A stretch of DNA of 64,000 nt from Pseudomonadota bacterium (GTDB lineage: Bacteria > Pseudomonadota > Alphaproteobacteria > Rhizobiales > Rhizobiaceae): the NCBI GenBank assembly GCA_020161665.1, contig JAIUPA010000009.1:1-64000 (forward strand). The letters run 5' to 3'. Within the stretch, counting starts at the first letter, position 1. Each line of letters begins with the position of its first letter. This document shows positions 28,218 to 37,415 of this stretch, in pieces. Under the pieces are notes generated by a model. The model was given only the letters and a program-made list of their open reading frames with translations. It was not told the DNA's origin and did no database searches. A program made the translations under genes and the position numbers.

Positions 28218-30050
28218 TCACTTGGCCCACCAGACATCGGGGAAGCCCGTGCTGTAATGCGGAAGCTCTGCCGGGTGCGCCAACTGGCTGGAATAGGCGA
28301 TGCGGGCGGTGTTGCCGTAGAAAAGCGGGATCACATAGTCGTGCGCCAGAAGCACGCGGTCCAGCGCATGGACGGCGGGAATAAGGTCGGCGCGCTTCTG
28401 GGCGTAGGTGATTTTTTCGATCAGCGCATCAACCGCCGGATCGGCAATGCCCGCATAGTTCTTGGAACCTTCGCGCTTGACCGCAGCCGAACCCCAGTAA
28501 TCGGCCTGCTCATTGCCCGGATGCAGCGTTTCGGCCCAAACAGTCCAGATCGCATCATAATCGAAGCTTCTGACGCGGTTGGTATATTGCGAGGCATCCA
28601 CCGTGCGGATAGAGGCCTCGATGCCGATCTTGCGCAGGTTCTGCGAGAAGGGAACCATCCAGCGTTCGAAGGTGGCCGCCGAGAGCAGAATTTCGAAGGT
28701 GAAGGGCTCGCCGGTCCTGGCGTTGACCATGCGGTTGCCCTTCAATTCATACCCGGCCTCCTTCATCAGGCCGATGGCCTTGCGCAGGTTCTCGCGCGCC
28801 TTTTGCGGATCACCGCCGACCGGGTTCGTGTAAGGCGTGGTGAAAACCTCCGCCGGCACCTTGTCCTTCAGCCCGTCCAGCAGCGCCTTTTCATCGCCTT
28901 CCGGCAGACCTTTGGAGGCCAGTTCCGTGCCCCAGAAATAGCTGTCCACGCGCTTGTAGGCGGAAAAGGCAATGGTTCGGTTCAGTTCCTCAAAGTCGAA
29001 GGCATAGTTCAGGGCTTCGCGCACCCGTTCGTCCTTGAACTTGTCGCGGCGCATGTTCGGCACCAACGCCTGCATGACGCCCGTGGCCCGGAAGGGATTT
29101 TCGATTTCCTCGCGGATCACGCGGCCATCCTTGATTGCAGGGAAATCATAGGCCGTTGCCCAGCGGGCAGCGAGGTTCTCATACCAGTAATCAATATTGC
29201 CCGCACGGAAGGCTTCGAACTCCACGTCACGGTCGCCAAAATAGGTATAGGCCATGGCCGCGAAGTTGTTCTGCCCGACATTGACCGGCAAATCCTTGCC
29301 CCAATAGTCCTCGCGCCGTTCGTAGCGGATCGTCGATCCGGCGGAAAACGCGGCGATCTTGTAGGGACCGGACCCCATGACCGGCTCCAGCGTGGTGCGG
29401 GAAATGTCGCGCGGCTTGCCGTCTGCGCCGGTCGCTTCCCACCAATGTTTCGGGATGATCGAGAACTGGCCGAGGATTTGCGGCAATTCGCGATTGTTCT
29501 TCTCGTCAAAGCGGAAGGTAACATCGCGCTCGCCCGTCTTCACGGCTTCCGTGACGTGGCGATAGTAATTGTAATAGAGCGGATTATGCTCCTTCAGCTT
29601 GTTGAAGCTGAAGATCACATCCTCGGGCGTCACCGGCTGGCCATCGGCCCATTTGGCTTCGGCACGCAGGCGGAAGGTCGCTTCCGAGACATCATCCGGC
29701 CAGGACACGCCCTCGGCCAGAAGACCGTAGGAGGTCGACACCTCGTCATCCGCCGACTTCAAAAGCGTATCGAAGACCAGCGCCACACCGGCAGCCGCCT
29801 CGCCCTTGGCCAGCACCGGATTGAACGTGTCGTAGGTGCCTTCCTGCGATAGGCGCAACGTGCCTTTCTTCGGTGCATCGGGATTGACGTAATCGAAGCG
29901 GGCAAAGCCTTGCGGATATTTCAGCGCATCATCAAGCGTCACGCCGTGGTGCCAGACCTTGTCTTCGGCTGAGGCGATTGTCGCCGTCGAGGAGATCGCA
30001 GCCAGCACGGCCAGAACTTTCATCACATTACGGCCCGGCACCATCTTCAT
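28218..30050 (-). CDS. yejA: Peptide/microcin C-type periplasmic binding protein YejA
   Basis: The protein of about 610 residues is a family 5 extracellular solute-binding protein with a signal peptide (cleavage near ASA, residue 28). Features fitting YejA are HHGVTLDDALKYPQGFARFDYVNPDAPKKGTLRL at the mature N-terminus, YWGKDLPVNVGQNNF, and IWTVWAETLHPGNEQ near the end. It delivers oligopeptides to YejBEF; in E. coli this system imports microcin C. A GTG one codon earlier has better spacing from AAGGA and is an alternative start. It is transcribed away from mepA. Confidence 0.92.
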   Translation of the reverse strand: MKMVPGRNVMKVLAVLAAISSTATIASAEDKVWHHGVTLDDALKYPQGFARFDYVNPDAPKKGTLRLSQEGTYDTFNPVLAKGEAAAGVALVFDTLLKSADDEVSTSYGLLAEGVSWPDDVSEATFRLRAEAKWADGQPVTPEDVIFSFNKLKEHNPLYYNYYRHVTEAVKTGERDVTFRFDEKNNRELPQILGQFSIIPKHWWEATGADGKPRDISRTTLEPVMGSGPYKIAAFSAGSTIRYERREDYWGKDLPVNVGQNNFAAMAYTYFGDRDVEFEAFRAGNIDYWYENLAARWATAYDFPAIKDGRVIREEIENPFRATGVMQALVPNMRRDKFKDERVREALNYAFDFEELNRTIAFSAYKRVDSYFWGTELASKGLPEGDEKALLDGLKDKVPAEVFTTPYTNPVGGDPQKARENLRKAIGLMKEAGYELKGNRMVNARTGEPFTFEILLSAATFERWMVPFSQNLRKIGIEASIRTVDASQYTNRVRSFDYDAIWTVWAETLHPGNEQADYWGSAAVKREGSKNYAGIADPAVDALIEKITYAQKRADLIPAVHALDRVLLAHDYVIPLFYGNTARIAYSSQLAHPAELPHYSTGFPDVWWAK

Positions 30051-30188
30051 CACCGCAGTTTTCCTTCTTCCATCATAAGGGCCACGCCCTGCCCGGACCT
30101 GACGCCCGCGTCACGGATTCACCCAAATCGCAAATCAGTTTAAACAGAAACGAATCGCCCGACCATCCGGGCTTTCGAAAACGGCGAC

Positions 30189-31112
30189 ATGATGAAATCG
30201 GCTCAAGATCGTTTCAAAACCCTTCGACGGCTTGCCTGCGCTCTCACGACACTGGGGCTCATGGCGAGCGCAACAGTCGCCGAAGCCGATAGTGTGACCC
30301 CCGCCAAGCAGCTTTTCGGTGCCGCCAAGCTTCCAACCGCCGGCGCACCGGAACCGCATGGCTTTTACGCCAAAGGCTGCCTTGAGGGTGGGCAGGCGCT
30401 TTCCATCGACGGGCCGAACTGGCAGGTCATGCGCCTTTCGCGCAATCGCAACTGGGGACACCCCGCCATCATCAATGTGCTGGAGCGACTTTCGCGCGAT
30501 GGTGTGAAGGATGGCTGGCCGGGCCTTCTCATCGGTGATCTTTCCCAGCCGCGCGGTGGCCCGATGCTGAACGGTCATTCCTCCCACCAGATCGGTCTTG
30601 ATGCCGATGTGTGGCTGACGCCGATGCCGAACCGCCGCCTTTCCGCCAAGGAACGCGAAGACCTGCCCTTCACCTCCATGCTGGAGCCGAAGAAGTTTTT
30701 GACCATCAACGAGGCGAACTGGTCGCCCGCCCATGCCCGCATCATCATGCGGGCCGCAAGCTATCCGGAAGTACAGCGCATTTTCGTCAATCCAGCTATC
30801 AAGAAGAAGCTGTGCGAGACCTGGCAGGGCAATCGCGATCTTCTCGGCAAAGTGCGGCCGATCTACGGGCACGACGCGCATTTCCATATCCGTGTTTCCT
30901 GCCCTGCCGGTTCTGCCGACTGCAAGGAACAGGCGGCAACGCCGACCGGCGATGATTGCGGCAAGGGGCTTGCCTGGTGGTTCACCAAGGAACCGTGGGC
31001 CAAGCCCAAGAAAGACCCGAATGCGCCGCCGCCGAAGCCGCCGAAACCCGTCACTTTGGCTGACCTGCCCAAAGCCTGCTCGGCCGTGATCTCGGCCCCG
31101 ACAACACGCTGA
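30189..31112 (+). CDS. mepA: Penicillin-insensitive murein endopeptidase MepA
   Basis: The 307-residue periplasmic LAS-type metallopeptidase cleaves D-Ala-mDAP cross-links in peptidoglycan. A signal peptide (cleavage around residues 31-34) is followed by the zinc and catalytic motifs: His130, His133 and Asp138/140 in GHSSHQIGLDADVW, and His228, His231 and His233 in GHDAHFHIR. Cysteines at 64, 209 and 238, with one near 253, may form disulphides. The C-terminal tail is rich in Pro and Lys. The start is taken at the first of two adjacent ATGs; no strong ribosome-binding site is seen. It is divergent from yejA. Confidence 0.92.
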   Translation: MMKSAQDRFKTLRRLACALTTLGLMASATVAEADSVTPAKQLFGAAKLPTAGAPEPHGFYAKGCLEGGQALSIDGPNWQVMRLSRNRNWGHPAIINVLERLSRDGVKDGWPGLLIGDLSQPRGGPMLNGHSSHQIGLDADVWLTPMPNRRLSAKEREDLPFTSMLEPKKFLTINEANWSPAHARIIMRAASYPEVQRIFVNPAIKKKLCETWQGNRDLLGKVRPIYGHDAHFHIRVSCPAGSADCKEQAATPTGDDCGKGLAWWFTKEPWAKPKKDPNAPPPKPPKPVTLADLPKACSAVISAPTTR

Positions 31113-31307
31113 GGAGCGGTTAGGTCTTGTGCAACGGCAGCAAGATCGGTATTAAATCGTTTTAAAAGGCGTTGGCACCCGCCGTCGCGCCGAACCAGAC
31201 CTGTCGTCCGTTCGTCGCAAACCGGATGTTATCTGGCCATCCGCGCCAGATGAAGACCCGAAAAGGGCGCAGTCCGCCAACGACTGAACATGCGAAATGG
31301 ACCTGTC

Positions 31308-32330
31308 ATGAGCAAATATCCGGATACCGACCACCAGCCCTTCCCGATTCTGATCGGCGACATTGGCGGCACCAATGCCCGCTTTTGGATTCTGCTGGAT
31401 GCCTATGCTGAACCGAAGCCTTTTCCCGACCTTCTGACCGCGGACTTCGCCTCCATCGAGGATGCGATTCAGCAAGGCGTTCTCGACAAAACGTCGGTGC
31501 AGCCGCGTTCGGCCATTCTGGCGGTGGCCGGGCCAATCCACGCGCAGGAAGTGCAGCTCACCAATTGCCACTGGGTGATCCGCCCCGGCGAAATGCGCAC
31601 CAATCTCGGCCTTGAAGACATCGTGATCATCAATGATTTCGAAGCGCAGGCACTGGCCGTCGCCGCCCTTTCGGACGATTATCGCGAGACGATCGGAACG
31701 ACCGGCGCCGTGGCTCCGGCATCGCGCGTCGTCCTCGGGCCGGGCACGGGTCTTGGCGTGGCCGGGCTTGTGCATGTCCAGCGCCGTTGGATTCCGGTGT
31801 CCGGCGAAGGCGGTCACGTCGATCTCGGGCCGCGTAGCGAACGCGATTTTGCCGTTTTCCCGCATCTTGATCGCATCGAGGGCCGAATTTCAGCCGAGCA
31901 GGTTCTGTGCGGTCGCGGCCTCGTCAACCTCTACAAGGCGGTTTGCGCGGCCGATGACCTGAAGCCGGTTCACAAGACGCCCGCCGACATTACCACAGCA
32001 GGCCTTGCCCATACGGATGCCGCATCGGCTGAAACGCTGTCGCTTTTTGCCACCTATCTCGGCCGCGTTGCCGGGGATCTGGCGCTCACGTTCATGGCGC
32101 GCGGTGGCGTCTATCTGGCCGGCGGTATTTCCCAGAAAATCCTGCCGGCCCTGAAGCTGCCCGAGTTCCGGGCCGCGTTTGAAGACAAGGCGCCGCATTC
32201 GGAATTGATGCGCTCCATACCGACCTTTGTCGTCACCCACCCGCAGGCCGCCCTTGCAGGCCTTGCCGCCTATGCCCGCACGCCGACCAATTTCGGCGTG
32301 GCGACGGAAAACCGCCGCTGGCGCGGCTGA
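31308..32330 (+). CDS. glk: Glucokinase
   Basis: Glk phosphorylates glucose to glucose-6-phosphate with ATP in the cytoplasm. The 340-residue protein has the phosphate-binding loop [11 protein letters not shown] (about residues 17-27), the catalytic region [23 protein letters not shown], the [11 protein letters not shown] motif and [12 protein letters not shown]. It matches rhizobial and Brucella glucokinases by pattern. The ATG at 31308 gives normal family length; an in-frame ATG 18 bases upstream also exists. Repeat-rich DNA separates it from the ABC exporter gene downstream. Confidence 0.94.
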   Translation: MSKYPDTDHQPFPILIGDIGGTNARFWILLDAYAEPKPFPDLLTADFASIEDAIQQGVLDKTSVQPRSAILAVAGPIHAQEVQLTNCHWVIRPGEMRTNLGLEDIVIINDFEAQALAVAALSDDYRETIGTTGAVAPASRVVLGPGTGLGVAGLVHVQRRWIPVSGEGGHVDLGPRSERDFAVFPHLDRIEGRISAEQVLCGRGLVNLYKAVCAADDLKPVHKTPADITTAGLAHTDAASAETLSLFATYLGRVAGDLALTFMARGGVYLAGGISQKILPALKLPEFRAAFEDKAPHSELMRSIPTFVVTHPQAALAGLAAYARTPTNFGVATENRRWRG

Positions 32331-32341
32331 GGGTATGAAAC

Positions 32342-32388
32342 GGAAACCGCTTTCTTCGGTCCCGACGCCGGGGCGAAAAGCGGTTTCC
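32342..32388. repeat. 12-bp inverted repeat downstream of glk
   Basis: GGAAACCGCTTT (32342-32353) and AAAGCGGTTTCC (32377-32388) form a perfect 12-bp stem with a 23-base loop, 12 bases after the glk stop. No T-run follows. It is probably part of the same family of rhizobial intergenic palindromes as the repeats next to it, and may slow or end glk transcription. Confidence 0.6.
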
Positions 32389-32397
32389 CCATTTCCC

Positions 32398-32524
32398 GGA
32401 AATGCTTCCTCTCTGTAAACGCATTTCCAAACGCAAAACCGCTTCACACTTTTGCTGGAAATGCTTCCTCCTTCTAAACGCATTTCCAAACGCAAAACCG
32501 CTTCACACTTTTGCTGGAAATGCT
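32398..32524. repeat. Two tandem 59-bp copies of an intergenic palindromic repeat
   Basis: GGAAATGCT recurs at 32398, 32457 and 32516, giving two 59-bp units and a partial third. The copies are nearly identical, differing mainly around CTCTCTGTAAACG versus CTCCTTCTAAACG. Each contains GCATTTCC, then an AAACCGCTT core, then TTTTGCTGGAAATGC, so units can fold as palindromes. Similar elements are common between genes in rhizobial genomes. Confidence 0.75.
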
Positions 32525-32581
32525 CTATAGAGCGCGCTACGGGGCCTTGCGCCTCATGAACCGACAGAAGGTTTGCGCGCC

Positions 32582-34381
32582 TTGAGCGATACGAACGCCT
32601 CTCCAAGCCATCCGAACATGGATACGATGTTCGGTGTTTTGCGCCGTGTTTTCCTCGAGAATGCCCGCAAATATGTCGGCAGCTATATCCTTGCCATCAT
32701 TTGCATGGCCGTGGGTGCCGGAACGACGGCCTTCACCGCCTGGATCATGGAATCCGTGATCAACAAAGCCTTTCTAGGCAAGGATACAACGGCCATCTGG
32801 ATGATCTGCGGCAGCATTCTGGTCGCCTTCATCTTGCGCGGCTTCGTGTCCTACTGGCAGGCGGTGATCATTGCCAAGATCGGCAATGACATCATCGCGC
32901 ATTATCAGCGCCGCATCTACGATCACCTGATGAAGCTCTCGGTCAGCTTCTACAGCGGATCACGCTCAGCCCTTCTGACCGCACAGATCAGCCAGAATAT
33001 CGTCGGTGTGCGCAACGTGCTGAACCTGACGGTGACCAGCATTGCGCGCGATCTTTTGACCTTCATCGCACTGGTTGGCGTAATGTTTTCGAAGGACTGG
33101 AAGCTATCGCTGATCATCCTCTTCGCGGCACCGCCGCTGCTTCTTGGCCTTCGCTATGTGTCTAAACGGCTGAAGAGCGCGACGCGCAACGCCGTTGAAA
33201 CCAACAGCCGTGTTCTCGGCGCGCTGCAGGAAACAATCCAGGGCATTTCCATCGTCAAGGCCTTTACGATGGAGGATGCCCTATCGGTCAAGGTCAATGC
33301 GCTGATTGCAAACGCCGAAGCCCGCACCAACAAGATTGCCCGGCTTGCCGAACGCACCGCGCCGATGACAGAAACCTTTGCGGGCTTCGCAATTTCCGGC
33401 ATTCTGGCCTATGCGGCCTACCAGTCGGTATCCAGCGGCGCCGATCCCGGTGCCTTCTTCGCCTTCATTACAGCGCTTCTCATGGCCTATGAGCCGATGC
33501 GCCGTCTTGCCAAGGTTCAGGTGCAGATGGAGGGTGCCGCCACCAATGCGCGGATGCTCTACGAAATCCTGGACATCGTTCCGAATGAAGGCGATCGCGC
33601 TGACGCGCAGGCGCTCACCGTGACGCAGGCCACCCTTGAATTCAGCAATGTTACCTTTGCCTACAAGGGCACGAAGGCGACGCTTAATGGCGTTTCCTTT
33701 ATCGCTGAGGGCGGCAAGACGACGGCGCTGGTTGGTCCGTCCGGGGCAGGCAAATCGACCGTCATCAGCCTTATCCCGCGCTTTTATGACCCGGAATCGG
33801 GCTCGATCCTGATCGATGGGCAGGATATCGCCCACATCACGAAAGCCTCGCTTCGCCAGCATCTCGCCTATGTGTCGCAACAGCCTTACCTTTTCGAAGG
33901 CACGATCCGCGACAATATCCGCTATGGCCGCCCGGATGCGACCGACGCCGAGGTGGAAGAAGCCGCCAAGATGGCCTATGCGCACGACTTCATTCTGGCG
34001 CAGCCCGAGGGTTATGAGACGCCGGTCGGCGAAAACGGCATGACGCTCTCTGGCGGCCAGCGCCAGCGTCTGTCGATTGCCCGTGCGCTTGTTCGCAATG
34101 CGCCGATCCTGCTGCTCGACGAAGCTACGTCGGCGCTCGATACGGAATCGGAAGCCTTCGTGCAAAAAGCACTCGACACGGCCATGAAGGGCCGTACGGT
34201 AATCGTGATCGCGCATCGCCTTTCGACCATCATCAACGCCGACAAGATCGTCGTGATGGAAGAGGGCAAGGTGGTGGAGCAAGGCACGCATGCAGCATTG
34301 CTGGCTAAGGAAGACGGCATCTATGCCCGGCTTGCCAGTATCCAGTCAGCGCGCGCCACGGCAGGACAGGAAGTCGAATGA
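32582..34381 (+). CDS. MsbA-like ABC exporter (fused membrane and ATPase domains)
   Basis: The protein of about 599 residues has an N-terminal six-helix exporter domain (about residues 20-320) and a C-terminal ATPase domain with Walker A GPSGAGKS, signature LSGGQRQR, Walker [13 protein letters not shown] and HRLSTI. Such homodimeric exporters include the lipid A-core flippase MsbA and multidrug pumps, and sequence alone does not separate them. The TTG start at 32582 follows AAGG by 10 bases. The ATG at 32618 is the alternative and lacks a ribosome-binding site. It overlaps dapB by ATGA, an unusual exporter-dapB coupling. Confidence 0.86.
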   Translation: MSDTNASPSHPNMDTMFGVLRRVFLENARKYVGSYILAIICMAVGAGTTAFTAWIMESVINKAFLGKDTTAIWMICGSILVAFILRGFVSYWQAVIIAKIGNDIIAHYQRRIYDHLMKLSVSFYSGSRSALLTAQISQNIVGVRNVLNLTVTSIARDLLTFIALVGVMFSKDWKLSLIILFAAPPLLLGLRYVSKRLKSATRNAVETNSRVLGALQETIQGISIVKAFTMEDALSVKVNALIANAEARTNKIARLAERTAPMTETFAGFAISGILAYAAYQSVSSGADPGAFFAFITALLMAYEPMRRLAKVQVQMEGAATNARMLYEILDIVPNEGDRADAQALTVTQATLEFSNVTFAYKGTKATLNGVSFIAEGGKTTALVGPSGAGKSTVISLIPRFYDPESGSILIDGQDIAHITKASLRQHLAYVSQQPYLFEGTIRDNIRYGRPDATDAEVEEAAKMAYAHDFILAQPEGYETPVGENGMTLSGGQRQRLSIARALVRNAPILLLDEATSALDTESEAFVQKALDTAMKGRTVIVIAHRLSTIINADKIVVMEEGKVVEQGTHAALLAKEDGIYARLASIQSARATAGQEVE

Positions 34382-35202
34382 CGAAGAGCGGAATGAAACT
34401 GGTTGTTACCGGCGCTGGCGGTCGTATGGGCCAGACGTTGATCCGGCTGATTGCCGGAATGGAGGGCGTTCAGCTTCACGCCGCTATCGAGCGCGCGGGT
34501 TCGCCTTTGATTGGCCGCGACGCCGGCGAAATGGCTGGCGCGGGCACACTTGGCGTTGCCGTGACCAGCGATCCGCTGGCAGCCTTCCTTAATGCCGAAG
34601 GGGTGATCGACTTCACCTCCCCCGCCTCCACGGTCGAATTTGCCGGGCTGGCGGCGCAGGCCCGCATCGTCCATGTGGTTGGCACGACCGGCTGTTCGGC
34701 GGCGGATGACGAGAAGATCAAGGCCGCCGCGCGCCATGCCCGCATCGTCAAATCCGGAAATATGAGCCTTGGCGTCAACCTGCTCGCCGAACTGGTGCGG
34801 CAAGCTGCCCGCTCGCTTGATGCCGCAGGCTGGGATATCGAAGTTCTGGAAATGCACCACAAACACAAGGTGGATGCGCCCTCCGGCACGGCGCTGCTTC
34901 TCGGCGAAGCGGCGGCCGAAGGTCGCGGCATCGATCTTGGCGAGCGTTCGGTCCGGGTGCGTGATGGCCATACCGGCCCGCGCGAGGAAGGCAGCATCGG
35001 CTTTGCGACGCTGCGGGGCGGCTCGGTGGTGGGTGAACATTCCGTGCTTTTTGCTGGCGAAGGCGAGACGGTGACATTTTCGCATTCGGCAGGAGACCGC
35101 ACCATCTTTGCCCGGGGCGCGTTGAAGGCCGCACTTTGGGCTTTCGGGCAGAAGCCCGGCCTTTATTCCATGTCCGACGTGCTCGGGCTTTCGGGACGAT
35201 AA
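34378..35202 (+). CDS. dapB: 4-hydroxy-tetrahydrodipicolinate reductase
   Basis: DapB catalyses the second dedicated step of lysine and diaminopimelate synthesis. The 274-residue protein has the nucleotide-binding [13 protein letters not shown] near residue 10, the active-site motif [15 protein letters not shown] with His160 and Lys164, and a C-terminal [22 protein letters not shown] typical of the family. The start overlaps the exporter stop by 4 bases; MKLVV five codons in is a possible alternative. gpmA follows after a palindromic spacer. Confidence 0.95.
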   Translation: MTKSGMKLVVTGAGGRMGQTLIRLIAGMEGVQLHAAIERAGSPLIGRDAGEMAGAGTLGVAVTSDPLAAFLNAEGVIDFTSPASTVEFAGLAAQARIVHVVGTTGCSAADDEKIKAAARHARIVKSGNMSLGVNLLAELVRQAARSLDAAGWDIEVLEMHHKHKVDAPSGTALLLGEAAAEGRGIDLGERSVRVRDGHTGPREEGSIGFATLRGGSVVGEHSVLFAGEGETVTFSHSAGDRTIFARGALKAALWAFGQKPGLYSMSDVLGLSGR

Positions 35203-35211
35203 ACCATTGGC

Positions 35212-35260
35212 GAGCATCGGACTATCCGAAAGCCGGATTCCCCCTTTCGGGCCGATGCTC
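35212..35260. repeat. Nested intergenic palindrome between dapB and gpmA
   Basis: GAGCATCGG (35212-35220) pairs with CCGATGCTC (35252-35260). Within it, CCGAAAG (35226-35232) pairs with CTTTCGG (35244-35250). This two-layer palindrome is a dispersed rhizobial intergenic type; a related CCGAAA/TTTCGG hairpin occurs at 62849-62873. It has no T-run. Confidence 0.7.
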
Positions 35261-35296
35261 TAAACAGATCGACAGACTCACGCGGAGGATCACGAC

Positions 35297-35932
35297 ATGA
35301 GCGGAACACTAGTCCTCGTTCGCCACGGCCAGAGCGAATGGAACCTGAAGAACCTTTTCACCGGCTGGCGCGACCCGGACCTGACGGCACTGGGCGTTGA
35401 AGAAGCCAATGCTGGCGGCAAGGCGCTTGCCGATTACGGCATCACGTTCGACATCGCCTTCACCTCGGCGCTGACGCGCGCGCAGAAGACCTGCGGCATC
35501 ATTCTGGAGAATGTCGGCCAGACGGGTCTGGAAACGATCAAGAACGAAGCACTCAACGAGCGCGACTATGGCGACCTTTCCGGCCTGAACAAGGACGACG
35601 CCCGCGCCAAGTGGGGCGAGGAGCAGGTGCATGTGTGGCGCCGTTCCTATGATGTGCCGCCGCCGGGTGGTGAATCGCTGCGCGACACGGGTGCCCGCGT
35701 CTGGCCGTATTACCTGACGGAAATCCTGCCGCGCGTTCTGGCTGGCCAGAAGGTTCTGGTGGCTGCCCATGGCAACTCGCTGCGCGCGCTCGTCATGGTT
35801 CTCGACCGTCTGAGCAAGGAAGAAATCCTCAAGCTCAACCTCGCGACCGGCGTTCCGATGGTCTACAAGCTGAACGCGGACTCGACCGTTGCCTCCAAGG
35901 ATGTCCTTGGCGACATGTCCGGCGCGCACTAA
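35297..35932 (+). CDS. gpmA: 2,3-bisphosphoglycerate-dependent phosphoglycerate mutase
   Basis: GpmA interconverts 3- and 2-phosphoglycerate in glycolysis and gluconeogenesis. The 211-residue protein has the phosphohistidine motif VRHGQSEWN (His10), Glu88 in LNERDYG and the second His158 in AAHGNS. It is shorter than the 250-residue enterobacterial enzyme, which is normal for rhizobial GpmA. GGAGGATCACGAC gives a strong ribosome-binding site. Its terminator lies about 170 bases downstream, beyond a repeat element. Confidence 0.95.
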   Translation: MSGTLVLVRHGQSEWNLKNLFTGWRDPDLTALGVEEANAGGKALADYGITFDIAFTSALTRAQKTCGIILENVGQTGLETIKNEALNERDYGDLSGLNKDDARAKWGEEQVHVWRRSYDVPPPGGESLRDTGARVWPYYLTEILPRVLAGQKVLVAAHGNSLRALVMVLDRLSKEEILKLNLATGVPMVYKLNADSTVASKDVLGDMSGAH

Positions 35933-35990
35933 AGCGCACGGACCACTTCAAAGGCTGGTGAGGTTGATGACAAATCTGCCTCCCCACTCT

Positions 35991-36066
35991 CGTCATCCTC
36001 GGGCTTGACCCGAGGATCCATGATCCACATGGTCTATGGATGGTCGGGTCAAGCCCGACCATGACG
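35991..36066. repeat. Palindromic intergenic repeat (CGTCATCCTCGGGCTTGACC type)
   Basis: The 76-bp element starts CGTCAT and ends ATGACG. Its left half contains CGGGCTTGACCCGAGGATCC and its right half GGTCGGGTCAAGCCCGACC, so each half folds on itself and the two halves pair with each other. This family is widely dispersed in alphaproteobacterial genomes. Here it sits between gpmA and the gpmA terminator. Confidence 0.75.
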
Positions 36067-36100
36067 AACAGAGAGGTTTCAGCCTTTGTCAGCAGTCTGG

Positions 36101-36120
36101 CCCGCCGAAAGGCGGGTTTT
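36101..36120 (+). terminator. Rho-independent terminator, probably of gpmA
   Basis: CCCGCC-GAAA-GGCGGG followed by TTTT gives a 6-bp GC stem with a GAAA tetraloop. It precedes the convergent phnF stop by a few bases. On the minus strand the hairpin is not followed by a T-run, so it most likely serves the plus-strand gpmA transcript. Confidence 0.7.
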
Positions 36121-36126
36121 CTCGTT

Positions 36127-36864
36127 TCAGCCCTCGACGGTGAACTGCACCTGATCGGCGGGGAAGCGGCTAACCGCATACTGGATCGGAATGCCATCGG
36201 CATCGGCATTCAAAGCCTGCGTCACCAGAACAATCGCACCGGGGGCAAGGCCCAGATCGGCAAGGTCCCCCGGTTCGGCATGGACGGCGCTGATTTCCGT
36301 TTTCACACGCACATAGTCTTCGACGCCGCAGGCCTTGAGGGCTGCCGTCACCGAGCCGGTCGCCGCAAAAGCTTCGGCGACGCCGTGAAAACGCGGCAAC
36401 ACGAACCAGGCGGTCGAGCGCGAGACCGGGCGCCGGTCGGCGGTGCGCACTGATTCCACGCGCAAGACCGGCGTCATCGGGGCAATCGACAACGCCGCTG
36501 CCACGATGACGCTCGCCGGTTCCTCAGAGTGATCCAGCACGTGACCGGACAATTCGCGCGCCTGCTCGCCAATCCCTTCGGAAAAGCGGGTGCGGCGCGA
36601 AATCGGGAAATTGAGGCGCTCGCGCCGCATGATCAGCGTACCGACACCCTGAACGGGGCGAACAATGCCTTCCTGCGCCAGCGCCGCAAGGGCGGCCCGC
36701 ACCGTATGGCGGTTCACACCAAACGACACAGCGAGCGCCGCTTCCGGCGGCACCTTGCCCGTTTCGTCGTAATTTCCATCGGCAATCGCGGCGCGAATCC
36801 GGTCGGCAATCTGCCGCCATAGCGCAACCCCGCTCTGCCCTCTCACCAGTTCCTGTCCGCTCAT
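36127..36864 (-). CDS. phnF: GntR/HutC-family regulator PhnF
   Basis: The 245-residue repressor-type regulator has an N-terminal winged helix-turn-helix (about residues 10-78, with PPEAALAVSFGVNRHTVRAAL) and a C-terminal UTRA ligand-binding domain (about residues 95-240). It is divergent from phnG, and perfect palindromes lie in the 83-bp spacer. It probably controls the C-P lyase operon and itself. The start has no strong ribosome-binding site, and the Pho-box-like repeat abuts its ATG. Confidence 0.9.
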   Translation of the reverse strand: MSGQELVRGQSGVALWRQIADRIRAAIADGNYDETGKVPPEAALAVSFGVNRHTVRAALAALAQEGIVRPVQGVGTLIMRRERLNFPISRRTRFSEGIGEQARELSGHVLDHSEEPASVIVAAALSIAPMTPVLRVESVRTADRRPVSRSTAWFVLPRFHGVAEAFAATGSVTAALKACGVEDYVRVKTEISAVHAEPGDLADLGLAPGAIVLVTQALNADADGIPIQYAVSRFPADQVQFTVEG

Positions 36865-36882
36865 CTGTCACATGCTTGTCAT
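36865..36882 (+). promoter_or_regulatory. Pho box upstream of phnG
   Basis: CTGTCAC (36865-36871) and TTGTCAT (36876-36882) are heptamers in the 7-4-7 arrangement of PhoB sites, matching CTGTCAT at six of seven positions each. The site is 66 bases upstream of the phnG start and directly next to the phnF start, so PhoB could activate phnG and affect phnF. Confidence 0.6.
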
Positions 36883-36897
36883 GGCTTTCTTCTAGAT

Positions 36898-36934
36898 ATA
36901 CATCATAATGTATGGTTGTCTATATAAATAGACA
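36898..36934. promoter_or_regulatory. Two palindromic operators, likely for PhnF
   Basis: ATACAT-CATA-ATGTAT (36898-36913) and TGTCTAT-ATAA-ATAGACA (36917-36934) are perfect inverted repeats in the phnF-phnG spacer. The second fits the GT-TA-AC style of HutC-subfamily GntR operators. They overlap the AT-rich region where the phnG promoter -10 must lie, as expected for repression by PhnF. Confidence 0.6.
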
Positions 36935-36947
36935 TTTGAGGTGCAAA

Positions 36948-37415
36948 ATGAACGAGGCATTGGCAATTCCCGAGGCCCATTCGGGCGCAAAGCGGGCGGT
37001 GGACCTGATCGCCCGGGCTACACGGGCCGAAATCAGCGCGCTCTGGAAAGATGGGGAAGGCCCGCCTTTGGCGAGCCTGCTGCGCGGTCCGGAAACCGGA
37101 CTCGTCATGGTGCAGGGGCGGATTGGCGGCGGCGGCGCTCCTTTCAACATGGGCGAAGTAACCGTCAGTCGCTGCTCGGTGCGCTTGGCCTCCGGCACAA
37201 TTGGCCATGCGCAGGCGCTGGGCACGGATCGCGAGAAAGCCCGCCTCGGCGCCATTGCCCATGCGCTGTGGCAGGAAGGCACAAGCCGCGAGCGCGTGGA
37301 GCAGGTGCTTCTTGCCCCCGTCGAAGCCCGCCTTGCCGATGAACATCAACGCAAAAGCGAAGAAACCGCCGCGACCCGCGTCGACTTCTTCACCATGGTT
37401 CGAGGAGAAGACTGA
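36948..37415 (+). CDS. phnG: C-P lyase core complex subunit PhnG
   Basis: PhnG is a small subunit of the PhnGHIJ complex, which with PhnI builds the ribose triphosphonate intermediate of phosphonate breakdown. The 155-residue protein has the typical VMVQGRIGGGGAPFNMGEVTVSRCSVRL block near residue 55 and GHAQALGTDREKARLGAIAHAL near residue 85. GAGGTG precedes the ATG. It overlaps phnH by one base. Confidence 0.94.
   Translation: MNEALAIPEAHSGAKRAVDLIARATRAEISALWKDGEGPPLASLLRGPETGLVMVQGRIGGGGAPFNMGEVTVSRCSVRLASGTIGHAQALGTDREKARLGAIAHALWQEGTSRERVEQVLLAPVEARLADEHQRKSEETAATRVDFFTMVRGED

Noticed and set aside
30054..30188. Additional small gene between yejA and mepA
   Set aside because: Only short frames without ribosome-binding sites; this is the divergent promoter region of the two genes.
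32398..32524. CRISPR array
   Set aside because: The 59-bp units are continuous tandem copies without unique spacers, and no cas genes are present.
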